From: Gemmatimonadaceae bacterium
Lineage (GTDB): Bacteria; Gemmatimonadota; Gemmatimonadetes; Gemmatimonadales; Gemmatimonadaceae
Assembly (NCBI GenBank): GCA_025357975.1
Contig: JANYKY010000470.1
Coordinates: forward strand, 1 to 9,603
DNA: 9,603 nt
Reading direction: 5' to 3'
The translations under genes and the position numbers were made by a program. Shown here piece by piece: positions 1 to 4,701 of the stretch. Under the pieces are notes generated by a model. That model saw nothing but the letters and a program-made list of their open reading frames with translations, was not told the DNA's origin and did not search any database. Numbering within the stretch: the stretch's first letter is position 1; each line of letters begins with the position of its first letter.

Positions 1-64
1 CCCGGCTGGTAAGAAGGGACGCCATAGCCAGGATAAGGGGGGAAAACAGCGGTAGATTGACGCT

Positions 65-88
65 AGGTGTCCGTTCAGGTGTCCGTTA
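65..88. repeat. 12-bp tandem repeat, two copies
   Basis: The unit AGGTGTCCGTT plus one base occurs twice back to back (65-76 and 77-88, differing only in the last base). It lies about 100 bp from the tRNA junction. Short direct repeats at this distance from an attachment core resemble arm-type integrase sites, but that function is inferred only from position. Confidence 0.5.
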
Positions 89-128
89 GATCGGGACTTA
101 TGCAGACAGGCGGAAAGGGTGCACAGGA

Positions 129-169
129 CATTTCGCGTTCCGTCATAGTGAAATGAGGACATCTTGTCC
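129..169. repeat. Short inverted repeats next to the tRNA junction
   Basis: CATTTC at 129-134 pairs with GAAATG at 150-155 across a 15-nt loop. Immediately after, GGACA TCT TGTCC (157-169) is a 5-bp perfect inverted repeat. AGGACAT occurs at both ends of the cluster. They end about 20 bp left of the tRNA-derived block, so they could bind a recombinase or directionality factor. They are short enough that chance is a real alternative. Confidence 0.35.
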
Positions 170-187
170 GAATCCTTTCCAACTAAG

Positions 188-235
188 GCACGCCTGATAA
201 GCGTGAGGTCCGAGGTTCAACTCCTCGATGGCCCA
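188..235 (+). pseudogene. tRNA-Ile(GAT) 3' fragment, likely attachment-site scar
   Basis: The sequence folds as the 3' part of a tRNA. The anticodon stem is CACGC/GCGTG (189-193 and 201-205) around the loop CTGATAA with anticodon GAT (196-198). A five-base variable region follows, then a T stem CGAGG/CCTCG with the canonical loop TTCAACT (216-222). The acceptor 3' strand ATGGCCC (228-234) and discriminator A235 complete it. The D arm and the 5' acceptor strand (expected GGGCCAT) are absent upstream, so it cannot make a tRNA. A 3' half alone is what integration into a tRNA gene leaves at the far end of an element, the intact tRNA being rebuilt at the other end. Bases 201-262 recur in decayed form at 1079-1141. 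Confidence 0.8.
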
Positions 236-479
236 TTGATCCAACTCATTGCCCCGTATCGCGTTAGAGTTGCTCCTTTACCTCGTGTCGAGCACGTGGG
301 CGTATCTTGACTGCTGCCGTCTAGTTTGGCGTCAAAGCAAATACCCCTGGGTGTTGCGCTACCAACTGATTTTTTCCAGATTCGGCCAATACGTGCGTAG
401 CCCACCCGCCTCGGGTGGCAGCGAGGCTGAAAGCCACAGTCTCACACGTGACCCCGTTCACCCTGCGTGGAGGTAGAGC

Positions 480-890
480 ATGCCGGTAGAGTCCGTGATG
501 GAGCACGAGCGCATTTGGATCGAGAGCCTGAATCGTGGCGACGTGTCCGCCGTGGACGCCGTGTTCGCGGCGGATTGCGTCGTCCACATCACCGGGGTCG
601 CAGAGCCTCTCCGCGGCATTGGTCCATGGAAGGAGCTGCTAGTGGGGCTCCTGCGCGCATTCCCCGACCTCCATTTCACGATCGAAGATCAGCTGGTCGA
701 AGGGGACCGGGCGGCGTTCCGATGGCATGCGACGGGGACGCATACAGGGCCGCTGGGAGCAGCGCCGCCGACGGGTAGGCAGGTCGCGCTGGACGGACTC
801 ATCGTGGACACACTGGTCGACGGCAAGGTGCGGGAACGATGGGAGCAGTGGGATCAGTCTCTCATGCTTCAGCAACTCGGCTTCGCCTGA
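480..890 (+). CDS. SnoaL-like (NTF2-fold) protein
   Basis: A 136-residue protein, a normal length for a single SnoaL-like/NTF2-like cone-shaped alpha+beta domain. The N-terminal helices (about residues 5-30) carry a LNRGD turn that precedes an AVFAADCVVHI strand. The hallmark is near residues 85-102: GTHTGPL followed by PPTGRQV, typical of the SnoaL-like polyketide-cyclase/ester-cyclase family (Pfam SnoaL). The C-terminal strand ends in ERWEQWDQ and a short MLQQLGF helix. Start: ATG 480 follows a strong GGAGG (469-473) with six-base spacing; the in-frame ATG at 498 lacks this. Family members are cyclases, hydrolases, isomerases or simple ligand-binding proteins, so the substrate cannot be given. 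No polyketide genes are nearby. It is the only recognisable gene between two tRNA-Ile remnants, which suggests arrival by transfer. Family assignment is confident; function is unknown. Confidence 0.88.
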   Translation: MPVESVMEHERIWIESLNRGDVSAVDAVFAADCVVHITGVAEPLRGIGPWKELLVGLLRAFPDLHFTIEDQLVEGDRAAFRWHATGTHTGPLGAAPPTGRQVALDGLIVDTLVDGKVRERWEQWDQSLMLQQLGFA

Positions 891-1078
891 GCGGAAGTAC
901 CGGACATGGTCCGCCGCCGGCTCCGGAAGCGCGGCATTCGAACACTCGTTGAAGCGGGAAACACCGCAACCTTTCTGAAAGAAATCGCGAAACTCCGCGG
1001 AAGGTAATCGCCGTGAAACGCAGGGCGGCTTTCGAAGAAAAACGGACGAGCTCAGCAAGGTGCATCGAACGGTCAAGT

Positions 1079-1113
1079 GCGTGACGTCCGAGGTTTCACT
1101 CCTCGCTGGCCCA
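1079..1113 (+). pseudogene. Second, degenerate tRNA-Ile 3' end
   Basis: GCGTGACGTCCGAGG matches the anticodon-stem/variable/T-stem sequence of the fragment at 201-215 with one change. A modified T loop (TTTCACT), CCTCG and CTGGCCCA follow. The match continues past the tRNA end to CCCGTATCG, so the duplicated unit is about 60 bp with several mismatches and one indel. The altered T loop and acceptor strand show it is no longer under tRNA selection. Because the intact terminator follows this copy, it may be the original chromosomal 3' flank of the tRNA gene, with the copy at 188-262 brought in by a later insertion. That order of events is inference. Confidence 0.65.
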
Positions 1114-1130
1114 TCGATTCAAGCAATTTG

Positions 1131-1164
1131 ACCCGTATCGGCTCAACGCTGGTGCGGGTTTTTT
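1131..1164 (+). terminator. Rho-independent terminator downstream of the tRNA remnant
   Basis: ACCCGTAT (1131-1138) pairs with GTGCGGGT (1152-1159, including G-U pairs) and is followed by T tract 1159-1164. It sits 17 bases after the decayed tRNA end, as expected for a tRNA terminator. The matching position after the first copy (around 253-262) keeps CCCGTATCG but has lost the partner arm and T tract. Confidence 0.7.
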
Positions 1165-1319
1165 GCGGCCTCGATGATCGCAGTGTTGTTTCTCTCTGTT
1201 TCCGCGAAGTGGAATGCGTCACGGATTCGGCGGGGTCGTGACTTGATGATCTTTTATGCCGCAAGTGAGCGTGAGGTATCTTCTGGCCGACCTGATCGTA
1301 GTCGATGCATTCGCTTAGC

Positions 1320-1566
1320 CCGCGAGTGTGAGCGAGATAGGCCTTCGCCGTGCCCTCTAGAGCAATGAGTCGAAACGCGTGTTCGCCAATTGTCTTGTTG
1401 GCGTCCGCCAGTTGTGCCTTCAGTTGTCATTCTCAGCCTCCAGCCGCCTGAGACTGTTCTCGTCTTCGATCAGCCTCCGGGTCAGATCTGTGTCGGCCTT
1501 CCGCCAGCTGGATTGGAGCGACGAGAGCTGCGCGGAAAGGTTGTTTATTTTTTCCACGACCTGCAT
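1320..1566 (-). pseudogene. Frameshifted coiled-coil gene remnant
   Basis: Read on the minus strand from ATG 1566-1564, the first 48 codons encode a Leu/Glu/Arg/Asn-rich helical sequence (EKINNLSAQLSSLQ, then RRLIEDENSLRRLEAENDN) that stops at 1420-1422. In another frame the helical pattern continues across the stop (NQLKAQLADANKTIGEHAF) to about 1320, as though one indel near 1422-1432 had broken a longer coiled coil. A further minus-strand open frame (1545-1736) lies just upstream in a different phase and may be its broken N-terminal part. I do not recognise the family. Position beside the tRNA-Ile scars suggests debris from an old insertion. Bases 1165-1320 and 1567-1852 hold no other convincing gene. 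Confidence 0.35.
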
Positions 1567-1786
1567 GGCGCGTCGCCACAGTCATCTGCCTGCGTTGGCT
1601 TCATGCCGTAATCGGGGACTGGGCTTGAGCGCCCAAGCTTGATGCGGATAGCAGACAAGCGGTTGCGATTAATCGTGCCCCGATGCGACCTGCCGACGTT
1701 TTGCGGCATATTGAAGCGAGGGTCCAGGTCATACAAGCTCCATTGAAGAAGAAATGGATTCTTTAGCCTGGGCCCGCGTTGTCACT

Positions 1787-1808
1787 AAACGAGGATCGAG
1801 ACTCGTTT
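1787..1808. repeat. 7-bp inverted repeat upstream of the phosphatase gene
   Basis: AAACGAG (1787-1793) and CTCGTTT (1802-1808) form a perfect 7-bp stem with an 8-base loop, 44 bases before the ATG at 1853. With the flanking A and T runs it could be a weak bidirectional terminator insulating the gene, or an operator. No promoter with good hexamers is visible here. Confidence 0.3.
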
Positions 1809-1852
1809 TCCTCACCGCGTAGTCCCGCCCATTCCGCACTCTCACAAGGCTC

Positions 1853-2494
1853 ATGACGCTCACACTCTATTTCCTTCGTCACGGACAGACAGCAAGTAGC
1901 CGCGACAATGTTTTCTGCGGCGCGGGACTCGACTCTGAGCTCACGCCTGACGGGCAGAAGATGGCGGAGGAGTTCGCAGCCGCCTTCGGTCAAGTTCCGT
2001 GGAAAGCGATCTATTCAGGGCCACTGCGCCGCGCGATCGAGACCGGAAAGCCAATCTCCGATGCGACCGGCATCACGCTCGAAATTCGCAACGAGCTAAC
2101 GGAGATCAACTACGGTGCCTGGGAGGGGAAGTCTGTCGAGCTGGTGGATCGGGATTTTCACGACGATCACACGCGTTGGCTTGAAGACCCCGCGTGGAAC
2201 GCACCGACTGGAGGCGAGACAGCCACTTCACTCGCGGGCCGCGTTCTCGGTTTCGTGGCGGATGTGACCCGCCGATTTACTGACGGAAACGTCCTGGCCG
2301 TCTCTCATAAGGCGACGATCCGTGCCGCACTCTGCGGCTTACTCGGCATTGAACTTGGAGGCCTCCGCTACAGGCTCGGTTGCCCTGTCGGATCGCTGAG
2401 CGTGGTGGAGTTCGCCGCGCATGGTCCGCTGTTGCATCGACTCGGCGATCAAGCACATCTAGACTCACGGCTCCGCGAACTCCCCGGAACATAG
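1853..2494 (+). CDS. Histidine phosphatase family protein (phosphoglycerate mutase-like)
   Basis: A 213-residue protein of the histidine phosphatase superfamily, branch 1, of typical length. The catalytic motif RHG is at residues 9-11 in YFLRHGQTA, with H10 the expected phosphorylated histidine. Other active-site positions are visible: SGPLRRAIET (55-64) with the phosphate-binding arginine, the acidic partner in ELTEINYGAWEG (E84), GGET (120-123) and the second catalytic histidine in VSHKATIRA (H152). All key residues are present, so it should be active. Branch members include phosphoglycerate mutases, CobC-like alpha-ribazole phosphatases and broad phosphatases; no neighbour settles the substrate. 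No signal peptide is seen, so it is cytoplasmic. The start is preceded only by a weak AAGG. It appears monocistronic. Confidence 0.93.
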   Translation: MTLTLYFLRHGQTASSRDNVFCGAGLDSELTPDGQKMAEEFAAAFGQVPWKAIYSGPLRRAIETGKPISDATGITLEIRNELTEINYGAWEGKSVELVDRDFHDDHTRWLEDPAWNAPTGGETATSLAGRVLGFVADVTRRFTDGNVLAVSHKATIRAALCGLLGIELGGLRYRLGCPVGSLSVVEFAAHGPLLHRLGDQAHLDSRLRELPGT

Positions 2495-2991
2495 TGCGGA
2501 ATTCCCGGTTTCTGGGCGGAGAGCGCCAGGGAAAGGTGCTCCTGCTCCCGTTGGACGTTCAGCATTGCACTCCGCGGATACTTTCTCGGCCGCCGACCCA
2601 ATCGGCAACTTGACTGCGTACCTCGCAATCGTCATCGGAGTGTCCCTGGCCACGCCCCGACGCATCCTTCCCCAGTCCGAGCGGCGCTGCTGGGACGAGT
2701 GGTGTCTGGCGGTGGCACGAGTCACTCGCACCGCTTTGGTCGGGACAACGGCAGTTGCCGACTCTAACGACTAGCTGTACGTAGTTGATGTCCGGATATC
2801 GAACGCCGGGAAGGGCCGGGCGCAACGCGAAAATGGCGTAGTCCTTTATCTTCTCGATGCGTCTGGACGACGGTACGATCCGGACCTCCAAGCTGAGCGC
2901 GCACTCGCATTATCCGGCCGATCAGGTCACGCGGGCCCGGAGGGCTACGAAACTTCTGCCCTCCGCGCTCACGTATCAGATCGAACGCCTG
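2495..2991. other. About 500 bp without a convincing gene
   Basis: Two open frames cross this gap on opposite strands and overlap each other. The minus-strand frame (2559-2891) opens with TTG; its first 40 or so residues (RRIEKIKDYAIFAL, then PDINYVQLV) look protein-like, but the rest is low quality. The plus-strand frame (2565-2774, TTG start) has one possible membrane stretch (AYLAIVIGVSLA). Neither has a ribosome binding site or a family I recognise. Either could be the remains of a gene. I see no clear terminator for the phosphatase or lipoprotein genes that converge here. Confidence 0.4.
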
Positions 2992-3501
2992 TTACCTGAT
3001 TACAAACTGGTAGCAGTCGCTTGTAAGAACCACCGATTGCGTTGCCGCGTTCAAGACGCGGAACCTGATGTCGAAGCCCGTGCCAACAGGAAACGCCGCA
3101 AGGCTGCGGAACAGGTCAGCGCGCCCACCGCCGCTTTGGTCGGTGTCAATCGTTGCGGGGGTCGAACCTTTCCCCAGAGTAAGCCAGGCCGTGCTCGTAC
3201 AGACTCCGTCGACCGAATCTACGGCACGCTGCAATACATAGCTGGTGTTCGGGGCGAGGTGCTCTACCCCAACTCCGAGCTGAACGAGCTGAGCGCCGTC
3301 GTGGTATTGACGAAAGCTCACATGCCCTGAACCATGACCAGTCAAGACAACGTCGAGATTGAAATGAGCGGGATCTGATACTGCCGGCGGAGCTATAGAT
3401 ACAGGCGTTGCCGGCGAAGTTGGCGTGGCGTCGGAGCCGGCGCAGGCAACCAGCGTGAGCGTTACAAATGCGAATCCGAAAGCTGTCGTTGGCGACTTCA
3501 T
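2992..3501 (-). CDS. Putative lipoprotein of unknown function
   Basis: A 169-residue protein with a clear lipoprotein signal peptide: MKSPTTAF, a hydrophobic core, then lipobox LVAC with C20 as the lipid-modified cysteine. A Thr/Pro/Ser/Ala-rich linker (about 21-44) would tether the folded part away from the membrane. The rest (45-169) is rich in beta-strand patterns (FNLDVVLTG, GHVSFRQY, FDIRFRVL, QSVVLTSD) and looks like a small beta-sandwich. C101 and C163 could form a disulfide in the envelope. I do not recognise the domain. ATG 3501 follows an AGGGGG ribosome site on the minus strand with four-base spacing, supporting the start. The signal peptide and lipobox are seen; surface function is unknown. 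The short open frame upstream on the same strand (3557-3724) might be co-transcribed. Confidence 0.85.
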   Translation of the reverse strand: MKSPTTAFGFAFVTLTLVACAGSDATPTSPATPVSIAPPAVSDPAHFNLDVVLTGHGSGHVSFRQYHDGAQLVQLGVGVEHLAPNTSYVLQRAVDSVDGVCTSTAWLTLGKGSTPATIDTDQSGGGRADLFRSLAAFPVGTGFDIRFRVLNAATQSVVLTSDCYQFVIR

Positions 3502-3556
3502 TTATCCCCCTGGGGTTTAGCAAAAAACACGAACAAGTCGTCGCGTCCGTTACTGT

Positions 3557-3724
3557 TCAAGCCCCGTCGGCCTTCTTCGCATCATAGGAATACCCCGACC
3601 CCTGTTGTTGATCCGGGTCACGGGAAATTCGCTGAATGACTTCGATTTCTTGAGCCACTTCCCGGGAAATTCGTCTGATGAGGTCAGGGGAAATCATGCA
3701 ACCCGATCCATTTGCCCGGAACAC
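3557..3724 (-). CDS. Possible small protein with amphipathic helix (55 aa)
   Basis: A minus-strand frame with GTG start at 3724 preceded by GGGGAG with eight-base spacing. The alternative ATG at 3697 would give 46 residues and has a poor ribosome site. The frame stays open upstream to 3880, but that would overlap the divergent gene at 3841. The middle (DLIRRISREVAQEIEVIQRI) has hydrophobic residues at heptad a/d spacing and reads as an amphipathic or coiled-coil helix; the tail is polar (DPDQQQGSGYSYDAKK). RRISRE and QRISRD form an internal repeat mirrored in DNA: CGGGAAATTCG occurs at 3621-3631 and 3663-3673, 42 bp apart, a whole number of codons. It lies 55 bp upstream of the lipoprotein gene on the same strand. 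Not recognised; could be non-coding. Confidence 0.42.
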   Translation of the reverse strand: MFRANGSGCMISPDLIRRISREVAQEIEVIQRISRDPDQQQGSGYSYDAKKADGA

Positions 3725-3840
3725 CGAGTCGGCTCCCCACCAGAACCCCTTTTGCACTACAATAGGGAGCGCTAAAACGACCAGTCTGGCATTCAGGCTT
3801 AGGATGCGATTGGCGCCTTTCCTCAACAAACGGAGCAGAC

Positions 3841-4119
3841 ATGTACGTAACGGTACGCCGCTATAAGGATGCCGCGGCACTCGCAGATAGCATGACGTCG
3901 GGAAAGGACGAGGTTAAAAACGTAATCAGCAAGATCCCGGGCTTCGTCAGCTACAATGCAATACGCGATGGTAATTCGGTGACGAGTGTCTCGGTGTTCA
4001 AGGATATGGCCGGCTGCGAGGAATCAACGCGCGCAGCTGCCGAATGGGCACGCGAAAACGTACACCCCGCGCCCGGAAGTCCTGAGGTTTCGAGCGGCGA
4101 AGCGTTCGTCAGTTTCTAA
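3841..4119 (+). CDS. ABM-like dimeric alpha/beta-barrel protein
   Basis: A 92-residue cytoplasmic protein with the pattern of the ABM/dimeric alpha-beta barrel superfamily: an opening strand (MYVTVRRYKD), a helix (EVKNVISKIPGF), then strand pairs VSYNAIRDGN and VTSVSVFKDM, followed by the helix CEESTRAAAEWARENV. The phrase IPGFVSY is the typical helix-to-strand turn of such domains. Members are cofactor-free monooxygenases, heme-degrading enzymes or stress-related proteins of unknown substrate; no catalytic residue here points to one. Start ATG 3841 follows GGAG (3832-3835) with five-base spacing. A TACAAT at 3758-3763 could be a -10 element, but no matching -35 is seen. A strong terminator follows 30 bp after the stop, so it is monocistronic. 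The fold is fairly sure, the function unknown. Confidence 0.85.
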   Translation: MYVTVRRYKDAAALADSMTSGKDEVKNVISKIPGFVSYNAIRDGNSVTSVSVFKDMAGCEESTRAAAEWARENVHPAPGSPEVSSGEAFVSF

Positions 4120-4149
4120 AGGGAAGACCTTCTGGACAAGGGTCCTCAG

Positions 4150-4182
4150 TGGCCTCGCACCATTCGGCGCGAGGCCATTTTT
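4150..4182 (+). terminator. Rho-independent terminator after the ABM-like gene
   Basis: TGGCCTCGC (4150-4158) and GCGAGGCCA (4169-4177) form a perfect 9-bp stem with a 10-base loop, followed directly by TTTTT (4178-4182). It lies 30 bp past the stop at 4119. Confidence 0.9.
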
Positions 4183-4191
4183 GCATCCGCC

Positions 4192-4219
4192 GAAGCACCT
4201 CCGCGGAAGCACCTCCGCG
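4192..4219. repeat. 14-bp tandem repeat, two perfect copies
   Basis: GAAGCACCTCCGCG is repeated exactly at 4192-4205 and 4206-4219, with the start of a third copy (GAAGG) after it. The copies contain the palindrome CCGCGG at their junctions. It lies between the terminator of the ABM-like gene and the start of the small basic exported protein, in that gene's upstream region. It could be slippage or a regulatory repeat. Confidence 0.7.
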
Positions 4220-4310
4220 GAAGGTCTACCTTACAGGAACATTACTATCCGCATTTCTCCTCTTCCGCTCACTACATTCGGTTCATAACCACAAACCAGA
4301 GGTAGTCAGC

Positions 4311-4547
4311 ATGAAGTTCAAGGCAATGATCGGCGCTTTCGCATTGACGCTCGGACTCGCGACGGTGTCGCATGCCCAGCAGGCGACCGCCGCCAAGGTT
4401 TCCGCACCAAAAGCAGCAACCACCGCCACCACGACCAAGAAGAAGTCACACAAGCGTCATCACAGATCCTCCGCGAGCGCGAAGAACACCGCCGCCGCGA
4501 ACAAGATGAGCGCCACGATGTCGAAGAAGGATTCGACGAAGCGCTAA
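4311..4547 (+). CDS. Exported small basic Lys/Ala/Thr-rich protein (acid-shock-like)
   Basis: A 78-residue protein. Residues 1-22 are a textbook Sec signal peptide (MKFKAMIGAFALTLG, cleavage after SHA before Q23). The mature 56 residues contain 11 Lys, 3 Arg and 3 His against a single Asp, with many Ala, Thr and Ser and no hydrophobic core, so it is probably disordered and strongly positive. This layout matches periplasmic acid-shock (Asr-type) peptides and histone H1-like tails in character, but low-complexity likeness is not proof of homology. ATG 4311 was chosen over upstream in-frame codons because GAGG (4299-4302) precedes it by eight bases and the signal peptide begins there. It is followed by stacked hairpins, suggesting a stable single-gene transcript. 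Possible roles are envelope buffering, polyanion binding or metal/acid stress; all are inference. Confidence 0.8.
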   Translation: MKFKAMIGAFALTLGLATVSHAQQATAAKVSAPKAATTATTTKKKSHKRHHRSSASAKNTAAANKMSATMSKKDSTKR

Positions 4548-4556
4548 AGCAGTCAC

Positions 4557-4587
4557 CAGAACGGTGAGCGCATCGCTCACCGTTCTG
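4557..4587 (+). terminator. 14-bp perfect hairpin just after the small exported protein gene
   Basis: CAGAACGGTGAGCG (4557-4570) pairs without mismatch with CGCTCACCGTTCTG (4574-4587) around a 3-base loop, starting 10 bases after the stop codon. No T tract follows immediately, but a second stem ACGCTG/CAGCGT (4595-4600 and 4611-4616) with a T-rich loop comes next. It may act as an imperfect terminator or as a 3'-end stabiliser of the mRNA. Confidence 0.7.
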
Positions 4588-4623
4588 CAGTTAAACGCTG
4601 TTTTATTGCGCAGCGTCCGTACG

Positions 4624-4658
4624 AAAAAAGAGCCATCGCTTGCGGTGACTCTTTTTTT
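4624..4658. terminator. Bidirectional-type rho-independent terminator
   Basis: AAAAAAGAG (4624-4632) pairs with CTCTTTTTT (4649-4657), enclosing a CATCGC/GCGGTG inner stem with one mismatch between the two. A run of T (4652-4658) follows on the plus strand and A precedes it, so it can work both ways. It closes the transcript of the basic exported protein before the glycosyltransferase gene. Confidence 0.85.
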
Positions 4659-4701
4659 GCGCTTGTGAATTGCTACCGGACGGCGACGCCAACGCTCGGA
4701 T

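Larger units (their letters stand above)
1..187. other. Probable end of an integrated element (left flank of tRNA fragment)
   Basis: This stretch lies directly left of a 5'-truncated tRNA-Ile and has no tRNA-like sequence itself, so it probably belongs to foreign DNA joined to the tRNA 3' end. Two plus-strand frames enter open from the left edge. One ends at TAG 53-55 with a basic tail (KKGRHSQDKGGKQR) and the other ends at TAG 88-90. Either could be the C-terminus of a gene beside the junction, where tyrosine integrases often lie, but too little is visible to name it. The segment also holds a 12-bp tandem repeat and small inverted repeats. The junction is seen directly; the element is inference. 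Confidence 0.4.

Noticed and set aside
188..238. Functional tRNA-Ile gene
   Set aside because: The D arm and 5' acceptor strand are missing upstream, so it cannot fold as a complete tRNA.
249..476. Plus-strand open frame between the tRNA fragment and the SnoaL gene
   Set aside because: No start signal, Trp/Arg/Ser-rich composition and no family resemblance; treated as non-coding.
639..1076. Minus-strand open frame of 145 codons
   Set aside because: It overlaps the SnoaL-like gene in antisense, has no ribosome site and shows shadow-type composition.
2857..3330. Plus-strand open frame of 157 codons
   Set aside because: It lies antisense to the lipoprotein gene, which has a signal peptide, lipobox and ribosome site; the plus frame has odd Arg/Cys-rich composition and no recognisable features.
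3724..3880. Longer N-terminus (107 aa) for the small minus-strand frame
   Set aside because: It would start inside the divergent ABM-like gene and lacks a good ribosome site; GTG 3724 with GGGGAG is better supported.
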